From Beijerinckiaceae bacterium (GTDB lineage Bacteria; Pseudomonadota; Alphaproteobacteria; Rhizobiales; Beijerinckiaceae): a stretch of DNA of 64,000 bases. The position numbers and the translations under genes were made by a program. Below, one piece after another: positions 25,050-33,372 of the stretch. The stretch spans positions 62,001-126,000 of the forward strand of contig CANBNG010000010.1 of assembly GCA_947370975.1 (NCBI GenBank), in the 5' to 3' direction. The notes beneath the pieces were generated by a model, which saw only the letters and a list, made by a program, of their open reading frames with translations, made no database searches and was not told the DNA's origin. The stretch's first letter is position 1. The number at the start of each line of letters is the position of its first letter.

Positions 25050-25809
25050 ACTGCGCAGCGCAGGTGTCATTGCGGCGCTGGCGCTCTGCGCAGGCGCGCG
25101 GGCAGAGGATGCGCGCCGCTCGGGCTTCGATGATATGGGCCCGGGAACACAGGCCATGCAGCGCGAGGACAGCTCCAATCCCGGCATGTTGAGCGCGCTG
25201 GAGGGCGAGAGCCTCTGGAGCGCGCCGGCAGGCCCCGCGCAAACATCCTGTGCGAGCTGCCACGGCGAGGCCAGCGCCAGCATGAAGGGCGTGGCCGCCC
25301 GCTATCCCGCCTTCGACACAGCCAGCCAGCGCCCGCTCGATCTCGCAGGCCGAATCTCGCAATGCCGCGACCAGCGCCAGCAGGCCGGGCCCCTGCCCCG
25401 CGAAAGCCGCGAGCTGGTGGCGCTGACGACTTATGTCGGCCTGCAATCGCGCGGGCAGCCCATCGCCCCGCCAGAGGACGCGCGACTGACGCCCTTTCGC
25501 GACGCCGGCAAGGCGCTCTATTCCCAGCGTATGGGCCAGCTCAATTTCTCCTGTGCCCAATGCCATGATGAGAACGCGGGCGGGCATTTGGGCGCAGCGC
25601 TCATTCCACAGGCCCACCCGACCGGCTACCCGCTCTACAGGCTCGAATGGCAGGCCACCGGCTCCCTCCAGCGCCGCTTGCGCAATTGCATGATCGGCAC
25701 ACGGGCCGAGCCGTTTACCTATGGCGGGCTCGAATATATCGAGCTTGAGCTTTTCCTGATGCAGCGGGCCGCCGGCATGGCGATCGAGACTCCTGCTGTC
25801 CGTCCCTGA
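25039..25809 (+). CDS. soxA: Diheme cytochrome SoxA (L-cysteine S-thiosulfotransferase)
   Basis: A 256-residue periplasmic enzyme that with SoxX joins thiosulfate oxidatively to the SoxY cysteine. The signal peptide ends near residue 22 (CAGARAE). Two haem sites are present: C71-x-x-C74-H75 (CASCHG) and C172-x-x-C175-H176 (CAQCHD). C109 and C217 (RLRNCMIGTRAEPF) match the cysteine ligands known for diheme SoxA, C217 being the active-site one. The enzyme thus looks complete. It is the last gene of the operon. No soxB hydrolase gene follows; the next gene, 108 bases on, is a TctC-type receptor. Confidence 0.93.
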   Translation: MWNELRSAGVIAALALCAGARAEDARRSGFDDMGPGTQAMQREDSSNPGMLSALEGESLWSAPAGPAQTSCASCHGEASASMKGVAARYPAFDTASQRPLDLAGRISQCRDQRQQAGPLPRESRELVALTTYVGLQSRGQPIAPPEDARLTPFRDAGKALYSQRMGQLNFSCAQCHDENAGGHLGAALIPQAHPTGYPLYRLEWQATGSLQRRLRNCMIGTRAEPFTYGGLEYIELELFLMQRAAGMAIETPAVRP

Positions 25810-25917
25810 GTTTTTGAAGCCGCGGGGTTAGACTTTTGTCTGTGTCTGTGCCAGTCATCATCAGCGCTGAGGCTGGACACAGATCCGGCCACGAACGTTG
25901 AAAACACAGGGTTGAAA

Positions 25918-26952
25918 ATGAATTTCCGTATTGCTTCGATTGCCGGCGCATTTGGATTTTTCGCCGCGTTCACGAGCCTTCCGGCGCAGGCGCAGACGGC
26001 TGTCGAAAGCTTCTACAAGGGCAAGCAGATCGATCTCGTGATCGGTTATACGCCGGGCGGGGGCTACGACACTTACGCCCGCCTCGTCGCGCGCCACATG
26101 ATCAATTTCATCCCCGGTGCGCCCAGCATCATCCCGCGCAACATGCCGGGCGGCGGTTCGCGCGTGGCCACCGCCTATGTCTTCAGAATCGCCCCCAAGG
26201 ACGGTTCGGTGCTGGCCACCGCCGACCAGTCGCTCTCGCTCCAGCAGGCTGTGGGCGACAAGACGATCCAGTTCGACACGACCAAGCTGATCTATATCGG
26301 CAACCCGAGCGCCGAGAACAACGTCACGGCGACCTGGTTCACCTCGGGCATCAAGACCATCGAGGATGCGATGGCCAAGGAAGCGCCCATGGGCGCGACC
26401 GGCGGCTCCACCTCCTCGCAATATCCCAAGGCGATGAACGCGCTGATCGGGACCAAATTCAAGATCATCCTCGGCTATCCGGGCGGCAACGACATCAATC
26501 TCGCCATGGAAAAGGGCGAGGTTGCGGGCCGTGGGTCGAATTCCTGGGCGTCTTACAAATCCACCCGCCCCGATTGGCTACGTGACAAGAAGATCAACAT
26601 TCTCGTCCAGATCGGCCTGCGCAAGGCTCCCGACCTGCCGGACGTGCCGCTGCTGATGGACCTCGCCAAGACTGAGTCTGACCGCGCGGTTCTGAAGCTT
26701 CTCTCGTCGCCCGCCACAATCGGGCGTCCCATCTTCACGACGCCGGGCGTGCCCGAAGAGCGCGTGAAGGCTTTGCGCGCGGCTTTCGACCAGATGGTCA
26801 AGGATCCTGCCTTCGTCGAGGACGCCAAGCGCGCCGGTATGGAACTCGATCCGGTCTCGGGCGAGGAGCTGCAGAAGATCGTCACTGAAATTATGGCCAC
26901 GCCGAAGGAGACAGCCGACAGGCTCGCCTCTATTATCGGCGAACTTCAATAA
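25918..26952 (+). CDS. Tripartite tricarboxylate transporter receptor-like protein (orphan TctC)
   Basis: A 344-residue periplasmic binding protein with a Sec signal peptide at residues 1-25 (ending PAQAQ). The mature domain starts ESFYKGKQIDLVIGYTPGGG, and NMPGGGSRVATAYVF follows, marking the TctC/Bug family in a variant group. No TctA or TctB gene is adjacent, so it must use a distant permease or act as a sensor. The gene for a bicupin protein begins 34 bases after its stop, suggesting that uptake and processing of one compound are linked. The ATG at 25918 was preferred to a TTG two codons earlier. Confidence 0.85.
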   Translation: MNFRIASIAGAFGFFAAFTSLPAQAQTAVESFYKGKQIDLVIGYTPGGGYDTYARLVARHMINFIPGAPSIIPRNMPGGGSRVATAYVFRIAPKDGSVLATADQSLSLQQAVGDKTIQFDTTKLIYIGNPSAENNVTATWFTSGIKTIEDAMAKEAPMGATGGSTSSQYPKAMNALIGTKFKIILGYPGGNDINLAMEKGEVAGRGSNSWASYKSTRPDWLRDKKINILVQIGLRKAPDLPDVPLLMDLAKTESDRAVLKLLSSPATIGRPIFTTPGVPEERVKALRAAFDQMVKDPAFVEDAKRAGMELDPVSGEELQKIVTEIMATPKETADRLASIIGELQ

Positions 26953-26985
26953 GTAAACTTCATAAGAAAGAGGAGAAACACCCCC

Positions 26986-28221
26986 ATGCCGCATGATCCC
27001 AACGACAAGGACGGCGTCCAGCATTGGCATGAGCCCTCGGGCACGCGCAAGGCGGGCTTCGGCGAGTTCAAGAAGCAGCCGACGCCCTATGATGCCTGGA
27101 TGGAAGCTGAAGGCCTCCCGGTTTTCCGCGGCATCGGCATCAGCAAGGTGCAGGATCTCCCGCTCCACAATTGGAAGCGCCGCGGCGGCAAGGGCCATTT
27201 TATCCAGCTTTACGGCACGGAAACGAAATGGGGCTGCTACGTCGTTGAAGTGCCGCCCGGTGGCGCGCTGAACCCCGAGAAGCACATGTACGAGGAAATC
27301 GTCCTCGTCGTGGAAGGCCGCGGCACGACCGAGGTCTGGCAGGAAGGCGACACGAAGAAGCTCGTGTTCGAATGGCAGAAGGGCTCGATGTTCTCGATCC
27401 CGATGAACGCCTGGTATCGCCACGTCAACGCGACCTCGGGCGGCGCGCTGCTGCTCGCAGGCACGACGGCGCCCAATGTGATGAACCAGCTCAACAGCGT
27501 TGAAGCCGTGTTCAACAACCCCTTCGTCTTCCGCGATCGGTTCAGCGGCGACGAGGACTTCTTCAAGCCCAAGGACGAAATCTCGCCCGATCCGGTGCGT
27601 GGCCTCGCCCAGCGCAAGACGAACTTCATCCCCGACGTCATCAATTGCGAACTCCCGCTCGATAACCGCCGTTCGGTTGGCTATCGCCGCGTCGAGCCCG
27701 CAATGACGAACAATGTGTTCTACTTCTGGATCGGCCAGCACGAGAATGGCCGCTATTCCAAGGGCCATGCACATACTTCGGCCGCCGTGCTCATCTGCCT
27801 CAAGGGCAAGGGCTATACCTACAGCTGGCCCGAGCGTTGCGGCGAGCGTCCGTGGGAAAACGGCTTCGCCGACCAGATCAACCGCCTCGATTACGAGCCC
27901 GTCGGTCTCGTCACCGCGGCGCCCGGCGGCGCGCGCTGGTATCACCAGCACTTCTCCGTCTCGAAGGAAGACTTCCGTCTCAGCGCATGGTTTGGCCCGC
28001 ATAACCCCGGCCGCGACCCCGGCGCGCCAGGCGAGAAGCACACCGATTACACGGCCATCGACGTCAATCAGGGCGGCACGGCCATTCCTTACTGGATGGA
28101 AGATCCCTACATCCGCAAGGAATATGAAGAGACCCTGAAGCAGAACGGCGTCGACTGCCGCATGGATCCGAGCTGGTATGAAAAGCAGGCGGACGCGGAC
28201 ACAAAGAAGACGGTTGTCTAA
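26986..28221 (+). CDS. Bicupin-domain protein, substrate unknown
   Basis: A 411-residue soluble protein with two cupin barrels. The first (about residues 75-165) shows GGALNPEKHMYEEIVLVVEGRG and the second (about residues 240-330) shows YSKGHAHTSAAVLICLKGKGYTY and ARWYHQHFSV. The histidines and glutamate of these motifs could hold a metal in each barrel, as in gentisate or oxalate enzymes. Close relatives are often labelled as ethanolamine-ammonia-lyase activating proteins, but no eut genes are present and that name is not supported here. GAAAGAGGAGAAAC precedes the ATG. It follows an orphan TctC-type receptor and ends at a strong terminator. Confidence 0.78.
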   Translation: MPHDPNDKDGVQHWHEPSGTRKAGFGEFKKQPTPYDAWMEAEGLPVFRGIGISKVQDLPLHNWKRRGGKGHFIQLYGTETKWGCYVVEVPPGGALNPEKHMYEEIVLVVEGRGTTEVWQEGDTKKLVFEWQKGSMFSIPMNAWYRHVNATSGGALLLAGTTAPNVMNQLNSVEAVFNNPFVFRDRFSGDEDFFKPKDEISPDPVRGLAQRKTNFIPDVINCELPLDNRRSVGYRRVEPAMTNNVFYFWIGQHENGRYSKGHAHTSAAVLICLKGKGYTYSWPERCGERPWENGFADQINRLDYEPVGLVTAAPGGARWYHQHFSVSKEDFRLSAWFGPHNPGRDPGAPGEKHTDYTAIDVNQGGTAIPYWMEDPYIRKEYEETLKQNGVDCRMDPSWYEKQADADTKKTVV

Positions 28222-28228
28222 GGAATGC

Positions 28229-28257
28229 AAAAAGGCCCCGGAAACGGGGCCTTTTTT
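28229..28257 (+). terminator. Rho-independent terminator after the bicupin gene
   Basis: AAAGGCCCCG at 28231-28240 pairs with CGGGGCCTTT around a GAAA tetraloop, preceded by A and followed by T residues to 28257. It lies 8 bases after the stop codon. Confidence 0.92.
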
Positions 28258-28267
28258 ATGCTTGGCC

Positions 28268-28328
28268 TCGTCATTGCGAGGAGCAAAGCGACGCGGCAAT
28301 CCATCTTTGCCGCCAGATGGAATGACGA
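28268..28328. repeat. Small dispersed intergenic repeat with 8-bp inverted ends
   Basis: The 61-base element starts TCGTCATT and ends AATGACGA, a perfect 8-bp inverted repeat. Inside, GCGAGGAGCAAAGCG followed by GCAATCCA resembles the small intergenic repeat that is scattered through many rhizobial genomes. It lies between a terminator and the convergent glutamine amidotransferase gene. Only one copy is visible in the window, so the dispersed nature is from recall. Confidence 0.5.
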
Positions 28329-28338
28329 CCCATCCGTC

Positions 28339-29100
28339 CTAAACCAACACCCCGCCCCTGAACACACTCAGCCGGCCAAGCGGCAATTGGCTCCACACTT
28401 CATCGCGCGTCAGTGGATTGCTCGCAATCACCGCCACGCGATCGTCGGGCGTTGTCACTTGCGAGAAGTCGATGCGCAGATCCTCATCCACAAGCGTCGC
28501 CACGCCAAAGGGCGCTTTGCGGACGATGTAGAACAAGGTCTTCGTGCAAAAGGCATAGAGGCTGCGGCCTTCGCTCAGCAGCACATTGAACACGCCGAGC
28601 CTGGCGAGTTCCAGGCACAAGGCCTCAAGCGCGCGGTCAAGCACGGCGGGAGCGGGCAGCGAGGCAAACCGCTCGCGCAATTGTCCCGCCAGCCAGCAGA
28701 ACGCATGTTCGCTGTCGGTCGCGCCAATCGGCTGATAGAGGCCAAGCGGCCATTTCTTCACGCCCTTCAACTGGCCGTTATGGGCGAAGGTGAAAGCGCG
28801 GCCCCAGATTTCGCGGGTGAAGGGATGGGTGTTTTCCAGCGCCACCTTGCCGCGATTGGCGCGGCGCACATGGGCAATGACGATCTCGCTTTTCAACGGA
28901 TAATCGCGCAGCAGGCGGGCAATTTCGGAATGCGCACTGGGTTGGGGATCGTGAAAAGTGCGCGCGCCGCGCCCTTCATAAAAGGCAATGCCCCAGCCAT
29001 CGCGATGCGGGCCCGTGCCGCCGCCGCGCCTGGCGAGCGCCGCAAAGCTGAAGCGGATGTCGGTCGGGACATTCGCATTCATGCCGAGAAGTTCACACAT
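28339..29100 (-). CDS. Class II glutamine amidotransferase (YafJ-like)
   Basis: A 253-residue N-terminal-nucleophile amidotransferase. After removal of Met the catalytic residue would be Cys2 (MCELLGMNANVP). The sequences RDGWGIAFYEG and IAHVRRANRGKV and the HNGQLKG oxyanion segment are the usual class II glutaminase features. The protein is only the glutaminase domain, with no synthetase domain fused. Its acceptor is unknown. In other bacteria the free form is named YafJ and linked to ergothioneine-like (EgtC) or unknown chemistry. It is a single gene, convergent with the bicupin gene. Confidence 0.87.
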   Translation of the reverse strand: MCELLGMNANVPTDIRFSFAALARRGGGTGPHRDGWGIAFYEGRGARTFHDPQPSAHSEIARLLRDYPLKSEIVIAHVRRANRGKVALENTHPFTREIWGRAFTFAHNGQLKGVKKWPLGLYQPIGATDSEHAFCWLAGQLRERFASLPAPAVLDRALEALCLELARLGVFNVLLSEGRSLYAFCTKTLFYIVRKAPFGVATLVDEDLRIDFSQVTTPDDRVAVIASNPLTRDEVWSQLPLGRLSVFRGGVLV

Positions 29101-29184
29101 CGCGCGCTTGCCCCAATGCCCTTGCCGCAGGCTTTAGCAAGGTGCGCGCGGCAAGGAAAGCACTGGCAGGCGCAGGCGGCGGCG

Positions 29185-29469
29185 CTAAAGCCGTGAGTCG
29201 TCCAATGTGTTGCTGACGCCGCGACGGCCCGCGACCATGTTCCAGATGGCAAGCACGACCAGCGCGCCCACGACAGCCCCGATGAGACCGGCGCGATCAT
29301 TGACGCCATACCAGCCAATCGCCTGGCCAAGCCAGGTCGCGACCACGGCGCCGACCACGCCAAGCAGTGCTGTCATGATGAAGCCGCTCGGCTCATTGGG
29401 AGCGCGCGAAATGAGGCGGGCGATCACGCCCGCCACGAGACCGATGATGATGGTCCAGATCAAACCCAT
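29185..29469 (-). CDS. GlsB/YeaQ/YmgE-type small membrane protein
   Basis: A 94-residue protein with three hydrophobic segments (about residues 3-18, 30-50 and 60-80). GLVAGVIARLISRAP at the start and the glycine-rich middle helix (IMTALLGVVGAVVATWLG) are typical of the YeaQ/YmgE transglycosylase-associated family, small inner-membrane proteins seen in stress responses. An extra loop IGWYGVNDRAGLIG precedes the third helix. No biochemical role is known with certainty. Confidence 0.88.
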   Translation of the reverse strand: MGLIWTIIIGLVAGVIARLISRAPNEPSGFIMTALLGVVGAVVATWLGQAIGWYGVNDRAGLIGAVVGALVVLAIWNMVAGRRGVSNTLDDSRL

Positions 29470-29536
29470 GCCCGTCTCTCCCGATCAGGCGCGACGACGC
29501 CGCGCTGACGGGAGAACGAGCGAGTTTTAGAGCGGT

Positions 29537-31528
29537 TCACTCGGCCGGGCGATCCTTGCGGAATTTCGGCTTGGAACCGTCGTTGCCGGCTTCGGCTTTC
29601 GGCTTGTCGAACTTCTTCTCGAACTTCGGCTTGTCGCTTTTGGGCCCATCGAACTTGGGTTTCTCGAACTTGGGCTTGTCATATTTGGGCTTGTCGCCAA
29701 ACGCCGGCTTGCCGAATTTCGGCTTGTCACCAAAGGCAGGCTTGTCACCAAAGGCAGGCTTGGCGAATTTCGGACGCTCGGATGCGCCGCCTTCAGCGCG
29801 GTCGTTGAACGCGCCCTTGCCGGCATAGGGCTTCTTGTCGAAATCGGGCTTCTTGCGGAAGGCCGGCTTTTCGACAGCGCCTGCGCCGTCCATGCGCGTG
29901 AATTTCAGATCGGCCTGACCGTCCTTGCTCGGCTTGCCGGGGCGCAGCAATGCGGCGGCGAAAGCATCGGCCTGATCGACGCCGACTTCGAACTTCGTCT
30001 CGGTGTCGAAAATGCGGATCGCGCCGATGGCGTCACGGGTGACATCCCCACGCTTGCAGATCATCGGCAGGAGCCATTTCGGATCGGCGCTGTTGCGGCG
30101 GCCAATGTCGATATGGAACCAGACGCCATTGCCACGCGGGCCGGCGCTGCGGGGCGAGGACGAGGCAACGCCATCGCGCGGCGAGGAGGCGCGCGGGGGC
30201 CGGGGATCGCGGCCAAAGCCCGGATCGCTGACATCTTCGGGCGAGGGAAGGCGCGAGCGATACATGCGCACAAGCGCAGCCGCCACATCTTCCGCCGAGC
30301 GTTCGGCGAGCAGCGCGCGGGCGAGGGTCAGATCTTCCTCGCTCGTCTCTTCGCTGAGCACGTCGTCCTTGAGCAACCGTTCCTGATCGAGCTTGCGCAC
30401 GTCTTCGGCGGTCGGCGGGCCAGCCCATTCAGGCTGCACGCCGGCATCCACCAGCAGGCCCTCGGCGCGGCGACGGCGCGACATTGGCACGAGGAGCACG
30501 GCAATGCCCTTGCGCCCGGCGCGGCCGGTGCGGCCCGAGCGATGCTTCAGAATTTCAGCATCGTTGGGCAGGTCGGCATGAATGACGAGATTGAGGTTGG
30601 GCAGATCGATGCCGCGTGCGGCAACGTCGGTGGCCACGCAAATGCGGGCGCGGCCATCGCGCAGGGATTGCAGCGCGTGATTGCGTTCGTTCTGGCTGAG
30701 TTCGCCAGACAGCGCGACAGCGTTGAAACCGCGCTCGAGCAGGGCTGCCTGCATGCGACGCACGGCTTCGCGCGTGTTGCAGAACACGATGGCGCCCGGC
30801 GATTCATAGAAGCGAAGAAGGTTGACGGTGGCATGTTCGATTTCATGCGGCATCACGCGCAGCGCGCGGTAATCGATGTCGGCATGGGCGCTTTCGCCTG
30901 CTCCGACTTCAAGCCGCAGCGCGTCTTTCTGATAATCGCGCGCGAGCTTCACAATGCCCTTGGGCAAGGTCGCGGAGAACAGCAGCGTGCGGCGCTCGGG
31001 CGGCGTCGCCTTGAGGATTTCTTCGAGATCCTCGCGGAAGCCGAGGTCGAGCATTTCATCGGCTTCATCGAGGATGAGCGCGCGAATTTCGGAAACATCG
31101 AGGCCCTTGCGCTCGATGTGATCGCGCAGACGGCCAGGTGTGCCCACAACAATATGTGCGCCCTGCCCCAGCATCTGGCGTTCGCGGCGCGGGTCCATGC
31201 CGCCCACGCAGGCGACGACCTTGCCGCGGGCACCGGCATAAAGCCAGGCGAGCTCGCGATGCACCTGAAGGGCAAGTTCGCGGGTGGGCGCAACGATGAG
31301 CGCCAGCGGTGCGCCGGCGGCGCCAAAATATTCAGCCTCGTCGAGCAGCGTCTGAGCTATGGCAAGGCCATAGGCGACGGTCTTGCCTGAGCCGGTCTGC
31401 GCGGAGACGAGAAGATCGCGTCCCTGCGTTTCGGGTTCGAGAACGGCAAGCTGAACGGGTGTCGGCTCGTGATAGTCGCGCGCGGCGAGCGCGCTCGCCA
31501 GGGTCGGGGTGGTCGCGGGAAAGGGCAA
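29537..31528 (-). CDS. DEAD-box RNA helicase with DbpA-type domain and repetitive basic tail
   Basis: ATP-dependent RNA helicase, DeaD/CsdA-like. From a TTG start at 31528 the protein has 663 residues, and GAAGG lies 7 bases upstream. A GTG at 31573 would add 15 residues. Motifs: Q26, Walker A AQTGSGKT (43-50), DEAD (154-157), SAT (185-187) and HRSGRTGR (329-336). A DbpA-like RNA-binding domain lies at about residues 460-535 (VWFHIDIGRRN). The last 120 residues are a low-complexity tail of short units such as KPAFGDKPKF and KPKFEKPKFD rich in Lys, Pro and Phe, likely disordered and RNA-binding. Such helicases act in ribosome assembly and cold response. Confidence 0.93.
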   Translation of the reverse strand: MPFPATTPTLASALAARDYHEPTPVQLAVLEPETQGRDLLVSAQTGSGKTVAYGLAIAQTLLDEAEYFGAAGAPLALIVAPTRELALQVHRELAWLYAGARGKVVACVGGMDPRRERQMLGQGAHIVVGTPGRLRDHIERKGLDVSEIRALILDEADEMLDLGFREDLEEILKATPPERRTLLFSATLPKGIVKLARDYQKDALRLEVGAGESAHADIDYRALRVMPHEIEHATVNLLRFYESPGAIVFCNTREAVRRMQAALLERGFNAVALSGELSQNERNHALQSLRDGRARICVATDVAARGIDLPNLNLVIHADLPNDAEILKHRSGRTGRAGRKGIAVLLVPMSRRRRAEGLLVDAGVQPEWAGPPTAEDVRKLDQERLLKDDVLSEETSEEDLTLARALLAERSAEDVAAALVRMYRSRLPSPEDVSDPGFGRDPRPPRASSPRDGVASSSPRSAGPRGNGVWFHIDIGRRNSADPKWLLPMICKRGDVTRDAIGAIRIFDTETKFEVGVDQADAFAAALLRPGKPSKDGQADLKFTRMDGAGAVEKPAFRKKPDFDKKPYAGKGAFNDRAEGGASERPKFAKPAFGDKPAFGDKPKFGKPAFGDKPKYDKPKFEKPKFDGPKSDKPKFEKKFDKPKAEAGNDGSKPKFRKDRPAE

Positions 31529-31662
31529 GAAAGAACCTTCGAGATGGGCGGCGCGGCCTTGGGCCTTGCGCACGCGGGGCAGCTCTCACGGCCGCCGAAG
31601 GGTTTTCTCTTACGCCGATTTGCCTGCAAACGCCACCCCTGATCGTGCGCGGACAATGCTTG

Positions 31663-32523
31663 TCACGCCGCGCGGGGCCCGCCGACCTTGCGCGCGCGGG
31701 GCTGGGGCGCGCGCTTTTGCCCGAGCAGGCGCAGCGGCACGAGCGCCACAGCGATAAGAAATACCCAACTTGCCGGGCGCATGGCCATATCGGGGTCGAG
31801 ATTGGCGGCCAGCACGCGGCTGGCGTCCACCCCGGTCTTGCCGGCATACCAACCCGCCTCGAGCAGGGCCGCGCCGAGCGCGCTGGCGCAGGCCAGCCCC
31901 GCCATAGCCAGAGGCCCGCGCAGGTTGCGCGCCTGCAAGGAGCGCCAGCCCATCAGCAGAACAAACACGCCCGCCTGAATCACCGGCTCGCTGACATCCA
32001 CCTTCGATTGCAGGAAGGAATGGACGAGGCAGAAAATGGTCAGCCAATAGATCGTGCGGTGCAATTTATTCCAGCGCAGGCTGCCAAGCCGCGCCACCCA
32101 GCCATCGGTCGAGGTAATGCCAAGCGCAGTCAGCCCGACGAGGGCGACAAAGCCGATGGTGAGATAGAAGCGCAGCGCGATTTCGGAGGCGACCCGCACA
32201 AGGTCGCCGCTCTGGTCATAGATGTAGAGTGCGAAATGGATCAGCACATAGGCCAGCGCGCCAACGCCGATCATGCGCCGCGTATCGACAAGGCGCGGCC
32301 AGTGCGCGACCGTCCGCAAGGGTGTGACCGCAAGCGAGGCCAGCAGAATGCGCAGGCTCCAGGCACCCGTCTGGTGCAGGGCCTCCGTTACGGGTTTTGG
32401 CGCGAGATCCCCCTGCCACCATTGCCACGCCACCCACAGGCCCGGCAGGAACAGCCCGATGAAAATGGCAAGCTTGAGGGGGGCAAGGCGGCCCTTGCGG
32501 TCTGTCCAGGGCGGCACGCACAT
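31663..32523 (-). CDS. msrQ: Haem-binding membrane subunit MsrQ of the periplasmic methionine sulfoxide reductase
   Basis: A 286-residue membrane protein of the ferric-reductase-like (YedZ) family with about six transmembrane helices. Histidines in HFALYIY, NKLHRTIYW and LVHSFLQSK are the expected haem ligands. In known systems it feeds quinone-derived electrons to the molybdoenzyme MsrP, which repairs oxidised methionine in periplasmic proteins. The msrP gene is not in this window; here msrQ stands alone. The C-terminal tail is long and basic (KRAPQPRARKVGG). ATG at 32523 is chosen; a GTG two codons later has the better spacing to GGAGA. Confidence 0.83.
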   Translation of the reverse strand: MCVPPWTDRKGRLAPLKLAIFIGLFLPGLWVAWQWWQGDLAPKPVTEALHQTGAWSLRILLASLAVTPLRTVAHWPRLVDTRRMIGVGALAYVLIHFALYIYDQSGDLVRVASEIALRFYLTIGFVALVGLTALGITSTDGWVARLGSLRWNKLHRTIYWLTIFCLVHSFLQSKVDVSEPVIQAGVFVLLMGWRSLQARNLRGPLAMAGLACASALGAALLEAGWYAGKTGVDASRVLAANLDPDMAMRPASWVFLIAVALVPLRLLGQKRAPQPRARKVGGPRAA

Positions 32524-32619
32524 TCTCCGGAAGCAAGGTCTCAGGCCTTGTCTCACAGACAAGGGACGAACGAAACGCACAGATGGTTGAATGCACCCGG
32601 CGCGTGCTAAAAAGGCTCC

Positions 32620-33372
32620 ATGGCCACGCTCGATCCCGTTTTCAGCCCCCGCTCCCTCGCCGGCCCCGCGCCCGTGCTGGAGGCAGCAAGCGCGCATGTC
32701 TGGCTTGTGCCCCTCGAAACACCCCTTGCACCCTGCGCGGCGATTCTGAGCCTTGAGGAACAGGCCCGCGCCGCGCGGATGAGCCATGCGGGCGCGCGCG
32801 ACACATTCCGCCATGCCCGCACGGCGCTCCGCCTCATCCTTGGCCATTATCTGGGGACTGACCCCGCCGCCCTGCCGCTGGCGCTCGGGCCACACGGCAA
32901 GCCCTGGCTCGACCTGCCGCACGCGCCGCAGTTCAACCTGTCGCATTCCGGCGCCCTCGCGCTGCTGGCGGTGACGGCCGACGCGCCCGTTGGCATCGAT
33001 CTCGAAATCATCCGTCCGGTGAGCCGCATGGAACGGCTGGCCGAGACCTATTTCGCGCCAAGCGAAATTGCCGCGCTGGCAAGCCTGCCCGAGGCCGCGC
33101 GGCTCGATGCTTTCCATGCCTGCTGGACCCGCAAGGAGGCCTTTGTCAAAACCAGCGGCGCGGGACTTCTGACAAATCCCTTGTCAGGCTTCGATGTCAG
33201 CCTGACGCCCTATGCACCCGCAGATTTGCGCGCCATTGGCGGGGACAGGGCGGCCGCAGAGGCCTTTACCCTGCACGCCTTTCGCCCGCAGGCCGATACC
33301 TGGGCCAGCATCTGCATCGCAAGGCGCGATGTCGGCGTGCGCTTTTTTCAGGCGACGTCCGACGTGGCTTGA
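32620..33372 (+). CDS. 4'-phosphopantetheinyl transferase (Sfp type)
   Basis: A 250-residue enzyme that moves the phosphopantetheine arm from CoA to a carrier protein serine. The two-lobed Sfp layout is seen: FNLSHS at residues 105-110, the metal-binding GIDLE (D127, E129), and WTRKEAFVK at 169-177 (E173, K177). The double-length form usually serves polyketide or peptide synthases, but none is in the window. It is divergent from msrQ and ends tail to tail with an alpha/beta hydrolase gene, sharing 25 bases that include both stop codons inside a palindrome. Confidence 0.88.
   Translation: MATLDPVFSPRSLAGPAPVLEAASAHVWLVPLETPLAPCAAILSLEEQARAARMSHAGARDTFRHARTALRLILGHYLGTDPAALPLALGPHGKPWLDLPHAPQFNLSHSGALALLAVTADAPVGIDLEIIRPVSRMERLAETYFAPSEIAALASLPEAARLDAFHACWTRKEAFVKTSGAGLLTNPLSGFDVSLTPYAPADLRAIGGDRAAAEAFTLHAFRPQADTWASICIARRDVGVRFFQATSDVA

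Noticed and set aside
26578..28299. A 573-codon minus-strand frame over the bicupin gene, beginning RRFAPRNDEA-like
   Set aside because: Its first residues come from the intergenic repeat at 28268-28328, a known source of false N-termini, and the rest is antisense to the bicupin.
32524..33117. N-terminal extension of MsrQ to 33117
   Set aside because: It is antisense to the phosphopantetheinyl transferase and adds about 200 residues not found in the family.
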